This document shows, piece by piece, positions 43,323 to 56,179 of a stretch of DNA of 64,000 bases (its first letter is position 1; the number at the start of each line of letters is the position of its first letter). The position numbers were made by a program, and so were the translations under genes. Source of the stretch: Xylaria sp. FL1777 (lineage: Eukaryota; Ascomycota; Sordariomycetes; Xylariales; Xylariaceae); NCBI GenBank assembly GCA_022578965.1, contig MU400649.1:1-64000 (forward strand), read 5' to 3'. The notes beneath the pieces were generated by a model. It was given only the letters and a program-made list of their open reading frames with translations, searched no databases and had not been told where the DNA came from.

Positions 43323-46300
43323 GGTTCCGGTTCTCAATGGTCACTGCGGTGTGGAGGCGGGAGAAACTATGGTGGCAACACGAGGCCACAGAGTGAAGTG
43401 TCAAGCGGAGTGCTTGGAGGTGGCCAGTGGTGTCGGCCTAGCTCCTCAGGATGTAATCGAGAGTCCTGGCGGGGATACAACTGACGATGAAAAATCGGCG
43501 AATATAGGCGAAAAAAAGGTGATCCGATTGACACTGAGTATGTCGTCCGTAAGTTACTGGTTGATTCAATATACTGGACTTTGTGCTCCGAGATGTACGC
43601 GACTAGACTCAACGACCAGCAGTTGCTCTCTTATCGTAAGACGATCATGTGATGGTGATATTGTACGGCCCAATTCTCTTGATATGTGAAGTCTATTCGG
43701 AACTCCAGCAGTGTCAAGAGGTGGTAAAAGATACTTATAGTCCTGCTTATCCTTCGCGTGAACCGTGTTCAGGTCATATTGGCGTCCAATATACCCAAAC
43801 CAACAGAGATAGCCACCAACGAGTTTGTGTATGACAACTCAGGCCCTCTACTGATTGAGGTTGCATGCCACCTTGCATCATTCCCTTTTAGAAACGCCTA
43901 TTCAAGCGCTGTATGAGTGCCACGTTGGCTACTGTTCTACCTATACCGGTTTCCCCACCAGGGTATGGACGGCCCCCCTTAACAGCCCGTTGACGTCGAG
44001 CGTCTTCCCTCGACCTAACAAGGCGTGGCCTAGCACGAGAAGCCAACATTGTTCTCTCTCCTTCCGCCTCCTCCCCATTGGCTCGAATCTGCGACGTCCT
44101 AGGGAGTAAGGAAGAGGGGGGCGGGATAACAAACCCTCGCCGACGTTACCAACGTGCATGGGAAGGGGAACTATTCAGCCTCGACTAGCGAGAGAAGACC
44201 CTGTAAGAATTTTATTTTGTTCTTTCCCTTTTCCCATCCCGTTCCCACTCAGCATTCGATCGTTTCCCGCATGCAGCCGGGATGGGCCTACCCACTGGAC
44301 CCGATATGCAGGCCACATCTAGCCCACCACGGCTAGGTACCAGTCTTTGCCGTTTCGGGCAACCTATCCTTCGAGACAGGCATACTCGGACGATCACTGG
44401 AACGTGATTCAATGTTTAGACCAGGATTAGACAGTAGATCCGAAGCCTGTCTCGGACTCTTGGCGACGGGACATGATACGGGTTTACGGGTTTATTCCGG
44501 ATGACGTTCCCTACTACATAGCCAAAAGTAGCCCCCCCCTAGACATATATGGCATATTGCTATCTATATCAGATCTACACGTCAAGTTAGTTACGGTACG
44601 GATTACAGTCTCGTAAAGCTACAGCTATCATAATGTGCCCGTAAACATAGGCAATGTGTGCCCAAGGCCTTATCTGGCCTGTCGAGTCAGAAAACGTTTA
44701 ATACTATAAGCTCTACCGAGAGCCCATGCAAACTGGCATTGTAGCACTACATGTCTTCGCTGCGGTCGTGTTAGGTGCTATGCCCAGTCATTCATAGATG
44801 TAGTGCGTCATCTGGTACCGGAGTTGGGAATTCATTGGACTTGCGTGGGTATCTCGAGAGTTGATTCAGTGTGTTTCTCGGCGCGCCAATGGCACGATAA
44901 CGAAGGAAACAGGAAAATCAGATGTTTTCCGACCCCTCTGGTGCTAGTTGTGAAAGCCACGAGTTGCCTCATTATGCGAAAGACAGCGCCAGATCACAAG
45001 AGTGCCAGCATGTCTCTGTGTGCTGTTTCATGCCTTTGCATCACCGTTAAGGGGGAAAAAACAAAAATAACAAACAAATTTTCCCCTTACAGAAAAATAT
45101 TACTATACAAACTCGCATCATTCATTGTACGGTTCCGATCAGCAAGCCACGTTGTCAAAGGGTGATACCGTCTCGACGAGACCAAGACTTCAACCCGCAG
45201 CCAACGGTAGAAACATGACTTATGGTTCGATTACCTGGGTCTCTCGATACAGGCGGCAGCAGCAGTTCCGAGGAGCTTTGACTGGTTCTGCGTGGTGACC
45301 GCAAGTATTGGTCCACATATATACTGACGGTTGGACAATGGCGAGAGACGTAGCCAAGGTGTGACTGTCAGTTTTAATTTTTGTCGTGTTAGTTTATTCA
45401 TCCAAGCTACAGTATGATTTTGCAGGGTCCTGAGAAACGGGGGGCCAAAAGTCACCACCAGGTCTCTACTAACACTAGGAGATATCGCGCTTGTATCAAG
45501 GCTTCTCCCAGCCCGACACACTATACAGCATAAGGCGCGCCATGGATCTTTTCTTTACCAAGGGGTGGTTGGGCCCGCGGCCGTAGGCGCGACGTGGCAA
45601 TGTTTTTATGGCCGCTTTCTGGCCCACCGCCACGAGCTCAACCCTAGCTCACAGAATCTTGAGTCGGGCAACCATTAGAGATACTTCCATACTTATTCAT
45701 GTTTATTTTATTTTATTATCTTTTAATTTTCCCCTCGCTCCTGGCGGTTGAGGAGCTGGCTACCGCTACGGCCGCAGCTTCGCTCGTCGGTTCAGAGCCG
45801 TCCACGGCGCAGAGAAGTCACAAGACAAAATTCGAAGCAAATCAGTGAGATGGGACTGAAGATTTGGTTTCTTCTGAAAAGAAGATTTTAGAGAATTTCA
45901 CTGTAACGTATAATCCAGCTCTACAAAACATTTATGAAATAATGACTTAACTTGTCTCTGGGCAAAATGTTTCTTCTTCTCCCCTCGGGGCCAGATGACA
46001 TAAAGCGTTACATCGCCACTTACGTATCAACAGATGCCTACCTATATTATTCTGCCGGAGCGGTGATTCTACATTGTCAATGCGTGGCTCGTCGAAAATT
46101 TCGGCTTCCGCAAGCGGAAGAATGCATACCAAAAGGCAAAAGTCTGCATGAGGGCTGCAGTTGAAAACGTATGGCATAGGGACCGAGCGTATCTTGGTCG
46201 ATCTTAAAAAGCCAATTTGATGGAGTTTTTAAGGTAGCACTACGTTTATTCCTGCCTTCAAAAGAAGGGTTGCCGAAAGCCGGGTGCTGTTCTCGTGGTT

Positions 46301-49300
46301 TGTTTTGTCCTAGAGCTTGTTTACGTGTAGGGTAGTATAGTACACTAATTATAAGTCCACTAGTCTTAGTCGCGACAAAGAGGCCCTTTATGGAGGCCAG
46401 GTGTTTGCAGGGCTGCAAAGTATGGTGCTGGGAAAGTCTGGTTGTGGTATACTCGGCCCGTTCCGTCACACCCGCATTCCTCTTACAGTACGTGCTTATG
46501 TCCACGAGTCTCGTTTGTTTGAGTAGGTATCTGGAAAACGCCATAATAGACTAAGCCTTTGCCTCGGGAATAGGGGATGCTGTCACTTGGGTATGACTTG
46601 CAAGCCTCCCAACTTCATTCCATTACGCACCCTGGAATGACCCAGGCATTATGCAGGGAAATAATATACCAAGCTACATCATAAATGGTCATGTGTTATC
46701 AACAATATGCGTAGCCTACGCATTCAGGTGAGAACGTTAAAGTACCGTGCCTTCGATCTTACCCAACGATGCCACCTCCCCATTTCTTTAGCAGACGTGT
46801 ACACCGACATTACCTCCATCTCGGTATGTGACAACGTGCTAAATGAAGGTGGGGAGTACAACCCAATGACTAGATGTTTGAGAATCCTTGTCGGGATGCA
46901 ACAACCTCACGAACAGGTAGGAGTCGAATCTAAAAAGTCCGACAAGCAGATCATGCTTTATTCTAAGCCACAACGGTTGTAGTCTTGCTGGGTCATTGGT
47001 TGGGGGCTGTCGTGAAAGGACCGCCATCCCAGAACCTACCACCGACCCGTTCCGAGACCGTTTTGTTTGGATGTAAGTATCTCACATCATTGTTCCTCCA
47101 AAGACGTCAGCAGGGGATGAAAAGTGGTAGCCAAGTAACGCAGTTCTGGAGATCGTGACGCACAGGCTGACACCACAGACTTTGCATTTAGATCCCAAGA
47201 GTCGTCTTAGCTGCTGTGTGATGGCCTCTGCCGAACCAACCATATTCAAATTCGTCGCCTTGGGTCAATGCCGAGCGAGCCCTGTACAGCCCTGTTCCCT
47301 TTATTTTCTCTCACCGTCTTTCTGTAAACCTCAAGGTAATCGAGCGGGGTTATGGTTGGATCGATGTCTGATATTCAGCCATTCGCTTTTCCCTTGATCG
47401 TCTCGAGTTGAACGAGCGATGTGTTGGCAGGGGCGGTTGTGCTTCTGAATGCGATGTGTTAAGGGTTGGCCACTGTCACTATTGGCTATACCGGCTTGAT
47501 CCCAGGAGCAGTGTTTGCCCATTTGCGATATGTAATCAAAAATATCGACCGGAATAAAGGCGCCCAAGCTCTTCATCCAATCTTCAGCTTTTTACTGCAT
47601 TATCACGGCTTGGCGATCCGCAGCCATGTAGTGATAGTAGCATTTTAAGACGTCTCTCGCTATTGTACTGTAGCCTTGTGCGGCCAGAAGTCGGGCCAGC
47701 TAGAGCAACTCGTGGGGCCTGGCAGCCTTGTCATGAGTCGGACGCCTTATCCGCATATGCAACTGCATCGATGACTTAATTCAGCCGTCGCACTACTTTG
47801 CGCACTGGAGCCTGAAGGGCCAGATTGGTCGGGAGCACGATACCAGGGGTTGCTTGTGCGAGTCATTGGGCACTGATCGGGGGCCGAAACAACAAAGCGT
47901 GTTGGTCGAACTCAGCGGCCGGGATCACGGCCTGGCCGACGGGGGTGCCCGGCCCAAAAGCGCGGCCACCGGTCAACGTAGGGGCCTGGCTCCGCCGCTC
48001 ATAGCAAGTTTGTTTCGCCGGCTGATGAGCACTACATACGACTTTGTGTTCCTCTCGCCTTTCGCTCGCGCATTCGTATGTGGACACAGTTCCCAACGTA
48101 ACCTCGAGCGATGGTGCAAAGGTAGCATTTGCCAACTGCCAACATGTTCTTCATCGATCATCACACCGTCTTCGTGAGTCTCTATGGAAGCCCGTCTTAC
48201 AGAAATTGGGGCCCCTGGCAATTTGATATGCTGCCCGACTACATGGTACATGCAGATATGTAGTATACATGATGAACTACATGAAGTTACCATGTAGCCG
48301 AGCTGCACGATTCCATGTCGCCTTGACGATGGATGCGGTTAAGATGGTAGGTACAGCTAACAACCAACCGCCAACAGCCAACAGCCAACAGCCAGCGACC
48401 GCCGACTGACTTACAGAGACTACAGTAATAGGCACCTTGTAGTGTCCATGCTTCGGTTCCTGTCAGGTATCTGAGTCTCGATTTTTGCCGGACCGAGGAA
48501 TATGAGATGTCACAAGTGACGGGCGGGCGAACGTGCATATGGGCAAAGACTAAATGTGATAATGATTAGGCAGTCATGACAGCCGAAAACGAGACTTAAC
48601 GGTAGAACTGCATTGACACATCATGCTTGTGCCACATTGCCGACATACCTTGCCGAAGATATTTGCTGAAGGAAACTTGGACAGACAAAGAACTTCATCT
48701 GACCACTACCCCATTTGAACTGGAGAGATTCGACGAGTAGTGTTAAGCATATGTCGGGGGGGTAGACTGAAGTCAATTGCATACCCACCTACAGGATCTA
48801 TGTATATCTACCCGATATGTATTTAGTGGAAATTGCGGGAATGGACCAGACATTTTGAAAGAGGACCTTAGGGGGGCGAACAAAACCCTCACGGGTACAC
48901 CCGACATGACGGGTCGCCTTAACTAATTATGTGGGCGCATTTCGTTTAATGCATACCGGAGTTGCACTACCCAGGTACTTACTTTATAGCTGTAATTGGG
49001 TTGCACTGCATCATTCCTGGGGCTAACGTATGAAAGCCAGCTTCAAGTTTAAGAGGTTTCTTTTTCTTTTTCTTGACCGTTATCTGCCGCTATTCGCGCT
49101 GCATCACAATGGCGTAATTTACCGGTCCTAGAACCGGTATAGTTGTTTCAAAGCTACTGAGATGTCTATATGTACCTCGGTTAAAGATCCGTACCTATGT
49201 ACCTAAACCACCCATTGTTATAATCTGGCAAGGGTATACTTGTAGAGATGAGATGATTCTGGTTCTAGATAAGGAGCCTGATGAATGCGAAAAAGATAAT

Positions 49301-49800
49301 GGCTCTACTAAACCTTAATTCAACAGAAACCACTGCAACCCATGCAATGAGTTTTGCCATTCTGTCAAATGCTGAGAAACATATTCCCATTTCTGCATTA
49401 TGTTAACAAGAACCTTGGAAGTAAGTATACATGTAAATGTAGCTAACGTGTAGTCTATATATTTGTAGTCAATTTAATATAAAACTTAGGTAAAGACGTG
49501 ATACTGTGTGAATTACACAGGTTTGTGCAATATATATGGTAATTATACTGTATGCCTTATTCATCTTAGCTTGCGATTATCCTCGTCTGTCCTTGTATAC
49601 TACTAAGAAGCTTGCTCTGACGCAAGTAGCTTGTTTTACAACAGGTTCTGCAATTTACTTATACACTACCTTAATATTTACATGTTAGCCAATAAGGACA
49701 AGAGAAATGACTATGCCTCTCATTTTCAAGGCTATCTAGTATATTAACTACACTGATACCTATGTATGTCAGACCACTTCGTGTACATCTGTGGTCGGGA
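43323..49800. other. Gene-poor region, about 6.5 kb
   Basis: Many frames of 60-155 codons lie on both strands with overlapping, mutually inconsistent positions. None shows a domain, coding periodicity or splice continuity. Composition is normal, not RIP-like. (CCAACAG)3 occurs at 48371-48391. It may be old, unrecognisable insertion DNA or a long non-coding interval. Confidence 0.5.
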
Positions 49801-51830
49801 CAGATCCCACAGTACATTACCTACCTAGGTAGGTAAGTAGGTATTCCTACAAGTGCAGGTGCATCTGTTTCATCTAACCTTGCATACTGTACGTACCATA
49901 TCATCTTGATGAGCTCTCACGTGGCCTCGGAGACTCCGCCGAGATGAGTACGTACCGGAACCTCCTACAGTACATACCAAGGTACATACTTAGTATGCGT
50001 AGTATACATGCTAGGTCAGGTAATTGTGTCATTGTTTACATAGAATGTGTCAATCGCTGGGTTGCACTTGCGTACACTAACTTGGAAGTATCTTGGGAAA
50101 GCATCTTCCATACATACATCCATCCTACATACCTTACCTTACCTTACCTTACCTTACCCTACGCAGTCTGTGTTGGGTAAAGTGTACCCTTGTCTGGTAG
50201 ATTTTTTGCGCTAAAACGTCGACGAAGTATCTCGCCCCGAGGTACTTCCACCAAAAATCTCCTGACCTGGCTCAAGCGTTACCGCGCCTGAACCGCGCCT
50301 ATGCCCACGGAGGCCCGCAAATACTTAATGCAGTACGCTTTATACCCCTACATGGGAGTATCTTACCCTGCTTAACCTTACCTAGGTACCTACAGTATGT
50401 AGGTACCTAGATAATAGGCCCTGTTCCAGATATACTTACACCACCACCTGACATTAATTGCTTTCACGATCTCAGTTCACAACATGCTACCTACATAATT
50501 ATTCACTCACCTACCTAGTACCTACTGCCGATTGTACTTGATACTGTAGAAGGATTACTAGGTATTAATATATTCACTACCTAATTCAGTTCCTACCCAG
50601 GTACATAATGTAAGTAAGCCAGTACAGGTATTGCCTCTCCCTGCAATGTATTCCTAGCACCTATACTACGTACATACGCGGTATACTGCGTACGTAGTCG
50701 CATCTAAGTACTGCCTGGGGAACATCCTTGTCTCCTCGAACCCCTTGTCTGGTCGTCCCGCATTCCAGACTGCTACTTACAGTAGTGCATTAATGCAATA
50801 TATCGCGATACGCATAGACATCATCGCAAGTCCCAAGTCCCAAGTCCCAACTGCGCTTCTCCGGACTCCGCCTACACATACACCACACTCCAAGGTCCAC
50901 TGTCTACTGGCCTACTGACGTACACATACCTACCTACTTACCTATCTACGCATACTCTACGTGACGCGACCCTTCAACTTTCTCTATCCGGAACATCCCA
51001 CTCTGATCCTACCTGGATCCTCCACTGCCTAGGCGCGCGCCTTGCTTAGTATGTTTTGTGCCGTTGCGTAGGTGGCCGATCCAACGAACACCCCCCGAAC
51101 CCCTTCCTTGGCTACCACTCGGCGTCTCGTCTATCTTATTGAACCACGACTTATTTGTCCCCTGGACCTTATTTCCAGACATTCATCTCGTACGGCTCTT
51201 CCGGCACGTACCCAGTACATAGCACCGCACGCTTACCCCTCCCCCTCCCCCTCCCCCTCCCTCCCCAAGGCATCCCCGGCTCTCGCTGCTGCGGTAGCGT
51301 ACGTCGTCCCTCTTCTATCGCGAGGTGAATCTCCCTACTGTACACAGCACATTGTTTCCTGCCACGCACCCTTGTTAGGGCGTTGCCGTGGACCACTCGG
51401 GGAATAACGGTTACTTCTGGCGGGCATGGGACATTGCACACTTACTACGTACACTACTACCACATCGACCTCCCTGTCTTGTCTCTAGACCCTGTTGACT
51501 GCCCTGTTGACTGCCCTGTCGACTGCGCTGTTGATCGCCTCAACTCTCACATGCGCGCCGCAGCTCCTATCTACCTAGGTCGACCTGGACAGGCCAAACG
51601 AGTCCTTCTGTGCTATTGCGCCATACACTGGCACCGGCGTTAGGCAGCAGCCTGGTAATTTCCACTGAGTCGTCATCGCTTCACCTCGCTCTCCTGCAGC
51701 TAGCTTCGTGCTGCGGGCCTTCCATCTCGGCCACGGCGCAGGTCAAATTTCCATGCTGCTGCAGTTTGTCGGGGCAGCCTTATGATCTGACCTCGGCAGC
51801 TGCGACCAGTTCGCCTCAGCTATCCTAGCC
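49801..51830. promoter_or_regulatory. Repeat-rich upstream region of the F-box gene
   Basis: Dense TACCTAGGTA-type words (49815-49850, 50375-50410, 50500-50640) occur with (ACCTT)5 at 50131-50155, (CAAGTCC)3 at 50826-50846, CCCCCT units at 51236-51267 and a 12-bp tandem repeat at 51491-51538. The last 900 bases are pyrimidine-rich with several short upstream frames, as in long fungal 5' leaders. No gene is supported. Confidence 0.5.
51491..51538. repeat. 12-bp tandem repeat, 4 units
   Basis: Two identical copies of CCTGTTGACTGC are followed by CCTGTCGACTGC and GCTGTTGATCGC. They lie 300 bp before the F-box start codon. Confidence 0.85.
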
Positions 51831-53130
51831 ATGGCTGCGTTGACTCGTCACCCTGCTTCAACACCGCTTGCCGGATGCGGCAATGTCACCTCGCCCGAAG
51901 GCGACCGTGGTGAGCTGGCCGTAGAAACGGTCACCACAGCAATTGATGCCCAACCGGCCATGACGAGCGTGGCTCGCGTTCACGAAGAGCCCCAGGTACA
52001 GAGTCTGGGAACTCTGCATAATGTCTCCCCTTCGATACAGGTGGACACAGTTAACGCGAGAGCCGCTTCAGCCGAGGTAAATCTCGCTGACCTTGGATTC
52101 GCTTCACCTTCAGACAACAATCGCGTGCCAACACCGCAACCGGGTGGAGAAAACACGTTACCGACCACCACCGTGGACACCTCATCGTCACTGTTACGGT
52201 GGGGGTGGGAGGGGATAAGCTTAGACTGTCTCCCAAATGAGATACTCATGCAAATTCTTGGCTTTTTGGACGTAAGCGACCTTCTGACAACATCAAGGGT
52301 AAGTCTAGTGTATATTTGTGTGTATTATCAGTAGTGAGCTACGCGGTATTCTGGTCTTGGAACCAAGAGGCTAAATTTACCGAGACCTCCTCATCCCCCC
52401 CTTCCTCGAGGGCTGGACTCTCATACTCGCTTTGGTTTTCTGTCTTGTACGTGACTGAGCACAAAGTGCAAGCAAAAAATCGTGATATGAAGTCCACAAT
52501 CACAATGCACATCAGGTATCATTGTGCTGAGTGATGACTTCACGCATGCTTTCACCCCTTCATCTGAACACTACACCTGTCTCGGGATTGCTCATTTAAA
52601 ACCGTGATTTTATAACTGACTTGACCATCTAGATCAACCATCATTTTCGCACCCTCTCACTAGCTCCGATCCTGCACACTTATCGGTTGCAGCGCGCCCG
52701 CATCATCCTCCCGCCATTGCTTACTTCGCCTTCACGGCCTACGCTTGCCGAGCTCATCGCCCGACACATCTTCCTCACGCACACAACGCAGATTTCACGT
52801 CGACTGGCCCGAAACCTCGTGGCCATCCGCTTGTCCCGCCGCCTACCTCAGCGCCCCTCAGCCGAGACTCTCGTGCAACGCGGTGTCCTGCCTCCAGAGT
52901 GTGTTCCCGGCTGTGGCTGCGGACCCATTGCCCCGGCCCTCGTCGCCAAAAGGCGCGCAGTCGAGAAGGAGAAGCTCAAGGATGGCCTTCGACGCTGGGT
53001 TGGCGGCGTCTGGCGTGGCGAGGTCAAGGAGCGTAGCGAGGGTGTTAGGAAGTGGGAGGAGCGTGCCGGTGTTGGGAGGGTATGGCGTCTCCGTCGTTTC
53101 TGGGAACGCGTTGGACAAGGCGGTGCCTAG
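51831..53130 (+). CDS. F-box domain protein, 2 exons, 321 aa
   Basis: The exons are 51831-52298 and 52633-53130. The 334-nt intron (gtaagt ... atctag) is long for this window but joins in frame: LDCLPNEILMQILGFLDVSD then LLTTSR (residues 131-156) to INHHFRTLSLAPILHTYRLQ. This gives a complete F-box of about 40 residues, the Skp1-binding module of SCF ubiquitin ligases. The N-terminal 130 residues are low-complexity. The C-terminal half is Arg-rich and helical (LAELIARHIFLTHTTQISRR, then NLVAIRLSRRLPQRPS, VKERSEGVRKWEERAG, RRFWERVGQ) with a Cys pair in PECVPGCGCGPIAPAL. The substrate is unknown. The stop lies 16 bp before another gtaag, so a different 3' end cannot be excluded. Confidence 0.8.
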
Positions 53131-54359
53131 AAGGCCGCAAGGAAGGTAAGTTAGCAAAGGCCCGAGTCGAACTCAGGTAACCTATATGTGTATGAACATG
53201 TCTCTTTTTATCCATTTAACGCTGTTTGGATTCGAGGGTTTGATTTCTGCATTTACAGTTGCTGGATAACTAGTCTACGAGGAGTTTCATAGGATACGGG
53301 CGATGTTGACGTGTATGAGGCTTTTGGGGCTGTCAGGGGCGTTAATGATGAAAGGGGCCGAGAACGTTCAATGCGGGAATTGGGTAAATTGTATCTGTAT
53401 GTGCTTTTAATTCCAGTGTACTAGTGGACAGAGGCTGGAATCGGCTGGCCACGACTCTCTCATATATTGAATCTAAAACTCCCTCGTTCGTGGTCTGCCC
53501 TTCACATGTTCTACTGATGTATATGTGGGTTGAATACTGTATATATTAGTGTGTGCTTGATGCTGATCGCCCAATGGCTTCTATTTGCACGAGTAAGGCA
53601 CCCGAGCTAGTAAAAGAGCACGACATGCAGCAAACCGTCGAACATCCCACGTCTAGTGGTTTTATAATGGAAAGTTCGCTTTGTCTCGACTCACTTCATA
53701 GGTGACTCGTAGGTACGTTCTTACAACACGGTTAAGTCTATTTATCAACCCCCAAGGACAATTGACAAGCCAGACTGTAGTTTGTTAGACTTGCAGTGGC
53801 TCAATAATTTTAAGCAGCGGGCCGTTGGCCCTATATCACGCATCAGGCTGGACCGCGCCTGCTTTATATGAACCAACATACTTGTATGCTATAAGCGATA
53901 TGCTTCTACCGTCAACTGCTGGTCAGAGTACCACAGATGCTTTATATTTTCGTTGTATTATACACACACCCCCTGACGCAGGGGATAGAGAGAGTACAGT
54001 ATCCAGAACATGGCCATCCAGACGATGCCATACCGGCATATGTTTCAGAACGCCTACGTCGGGCTCGGCTCTATATTTTCCCTTTCCGTAGTTCGCAACC
54101 GTTGTTTTATATGCATGGTCGCATCCTGAGATCCAAGATCTCGAACTCCCGGGGGCACCGGGACAATGCATGTCTCTGCCCCTATTTTACGCTAAATGTA
54201 TGATGCCTGCCTCAATGCTATGGTAGTATTACAAGTTGATTGAGATAGTAAGTGTCAGCGCACTTACTATCACATCACATCCCTAAGCCAATTTTACAAG
54301 GCTTTATAAGGGATACGGAGATAGATAGGTTAGCGGTAGCATCTTTCAGCTCCGCCACG
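53131..54359. other. Intergenic region between convergent genes
   Basis: It holds the 3' flanks of the F-box and ZNF830-like genes. A B-box-like word (gagttcgactc on the minus strand, near 53160) occurs without a foldable tRNA. No gene. Confidence 0.5.
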
Positions 54360-55535
54360 TTAGACCCGGAATCGAAAGCCATCCCACTCATCCTCCTCTT
54401 CATCATCTTCTTCCTCCTCGTCCTCATCGAGCTTGTTCCTGCGGACGTTCTCCTTTCCGTCCGCAGCACCAGTCTTCAGCGTAGCCACACCCCGGAGATT
54501 CATCACGCTCTCCTTGCGCAGCTCCTCGCGACGTTCCTTGAGCCTGCGCACGCGGCCCTCGAGCTCCTCCATCTCCTCAAACTCGGTCTCGAGCGCACGC
54601 GTCGCGTCCTCGCGCTCGTCGGCCATCTCGGCTTCCATGGCATGTTTCCGGCGCTCGTGCTCTTCCTCCTCCGACTTGGCGGCGACTTGGGCAGCACTCA
54701 GCGCCGGCGCTGAGATAGTCGCGTCTACGTAGGGGTGGCTTTGGCCGCTGGCTGTCGGCGGTGCTGGGGCATCGAGGGCTGACATCTCCGCTTCAAAGGC
54801 CGCCCATTCGGCCTCGTCGACGGCACCTGATGAGGTTTGTGCTACGGGGGTGTCATTTCTGGTGGACGGTGCTGCCTGCGTGGTAGTTTGGGACGGTACG
54901 GTGAGCATATCGTTGGATATGGGTATTAATACTGGTGTTGCTGCTGAGACCCCTGACGTAGAGCTCCTGTCTGAACCGACTAGGGGTGATCGAGTTATCG
55001 ATATCGCCTTCGGCGTTGAGACGGAGGAATTGGAACCCGCGAGGGGTGTTGCAGGCCGCGACGGTATGGCAATCTCGACGCCCTGCACGGGTGTCCCCGA
55101 GGTCCTGCGTACCAAGCCGGGAGGCGTCTGTGTCTTCTCCTTGTCCTTCTCTCTGCTACCTTCTGCTCCGTTCCCTGTACCATTCGGCGTCGACGTGTGA
55201 CTGACTTCGCCCTCGGTCTTACTCCGCTTCGCACGCACCGTATCATCATCATCCTCCCCGGCATCTGACATTGGTTCGTCGGCATCTTCACTTCGTTTCC
55301 GCTTGTGGGCGCTCTCCTCTATACTGTGGGAAGTGGGCTGTTGTTGCCGTTGGAGAGTCTGTAACCTTTGCCTGTGCGTCTGGCTACGAATGTGCGTATC
55401 CCATAAGGATTCGGTCTTGACGACATCGTGGCATAGCTTGCAGAGCAGTTTCCCGGCATCTGAGTAGGCGGCATGAGGATGTTTGATGCGGTTCTCGGCG
55501 CGATGGGCGCGTAGGAGTGCACGAGCGTCAGCCAT
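54360..55535 (-). CDS. ZNF830/CCDC16-like zinc-finger coiled-coil protein, 391 aa
   Basis: A single exon. The start is set at the ATG that gives MADARALLRAHRAENRIKHP; an in-frame ATG 18 codons upstream lacks similarity to the family opening. Residues 31-60 hold a C2H2 finger, LLCKLCHDVVKTESLWDTH, with HIRSQTHRQRL supplying the second His. A long disordered, Ser/Thr/Pro-rich middle follows, then AVDEAEWAAFEAEMSAL. A charged coiled coil (about residues 285-355; EEEHERRKHAMEAEMADE, LETEFEEMEELEGRVRRLKE) and an acidic tail ending EDEWDGFRFRV complete the ZNF830 architecture. Homologues act in the nucleus with the spliceosome and in genome stability. Divergent from MED7. Confidence 0.85.
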   Translation of the reverse strand: MADARALLRAHRAENRIKHPHAAYSDAGKLLCKLCHDVVKTESLWDTHIRSQTHRQRLQTLQRQQQPTSHSIEESAHKRKRSEDADEPMSDAGEDDDDTVRAKRSKTEGEVSHTSTPNGTGNGAEGSREKDKEKTQTPPGLVRRTSGTPVQGVEIAIPSRPATPLAGSNSSVSTPKAISITRSPLVGSDRSSTSGVSAATPVLIPISNDMLTVPSQTTTQAAPSTRNDTPVAQTSSGAVDEAEWAAFEAEMSALDAPAPPTASGQSHPYVDATISAPALSAAQVAAKSEEEEHERRKHAMEAEMADEREDATRALETEFEEMEELEGRVRRLKERREELRKESVMNLRGVATLKTGAADGKENVRRNKLDEDEEEEDDEEEDEWDGFRFRV

Positions 55536-56179
55536 TGTGACTGGAGGGTCGGGGTATATGATAAGTCCTCGGTGAGAGACGTATGCCAACTTCAGTTTCT
55601 ATAGTTGAAGCAGGTATTAATAGACAAGAGTTAAAATTTCGGTTGTTGTTTTGGAGGCTATACTTGTCATGACATTGACGAGGCGGTGGAATGCAGGACT
55701 ACATTAGGTAAAGTTGAGGTCTCTTCCATCAGCCACAGTTGGGGTTAACCTAGACTACATAAGGTACTTACTTAATTAAGTAGGTAGGGATTTGGAGAAA
55801 TGCCCCGCGCTAAGTCAGAATAGGTAATCAGAGCACCCCATATACCGGTACTCTATCTGTACGTGATAGGCATGCAGGTACGTACCGGTACCTAGGTACC
55901 TGTCTTGGTTCAGATCTGTACCTACCTAACGTACCTACCTGTAGAGGTAGCTCTGTCGGATTCTTCCCTTTCGTCCTCACCTCACACTCCCACATCCCGC
56001 CTCCACACTCCCGCGACGCCATTTTCAGACAAATCGCCCGTTCTCAATCATGGCAAGAGACGGGTGATCCCGCATTTTCCACGGTAAATCATCCATTAGC
56101 TAAAATCCAGGGCGCTGGCCATACCGGCGGGACGGCACGCAGGGTTTAATTGAATCTATCGTACATTGACCACGTCGCC
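55536..56179. promoter_or_regulatory. Bidirectional promoter region, ZNF830-like / MED7
   Basis: 644 bp between divergent starts. Palindromic words (cggtacctaggtacctg, aagtaggtaggg) cluster at 55750-55945. No specific factor site is assigned. Confidence 0.5.

Noticed and set aside
46077..46544. 155-codon minus frame in the gene-poor region
   Set aside because: No domain, signal or splice support; the composition does not suggest coding.
48371..48391. (CCAACAG)3 as a possible CRISPR or telomere-type array
   Set aside because: Only three perfect adjacent units without spacers, not a telomere unit; a plain microsatellite.
50131..50160. (ACCTT)5 as a possible internal telomere repeat
   Set aside because: The unit is not TTAGGG/CCCTAA and fits the TACCT-rich simple sequence around it.
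53155..53225. tRNA-like B box (gagttcgactc, minus strand) with a possible CAT anticodon loop
   Set aside because: The T-arm pairs, but no 5' acceptor complementary to CCTTTGC and no 5-bp anticodon stem can be found.
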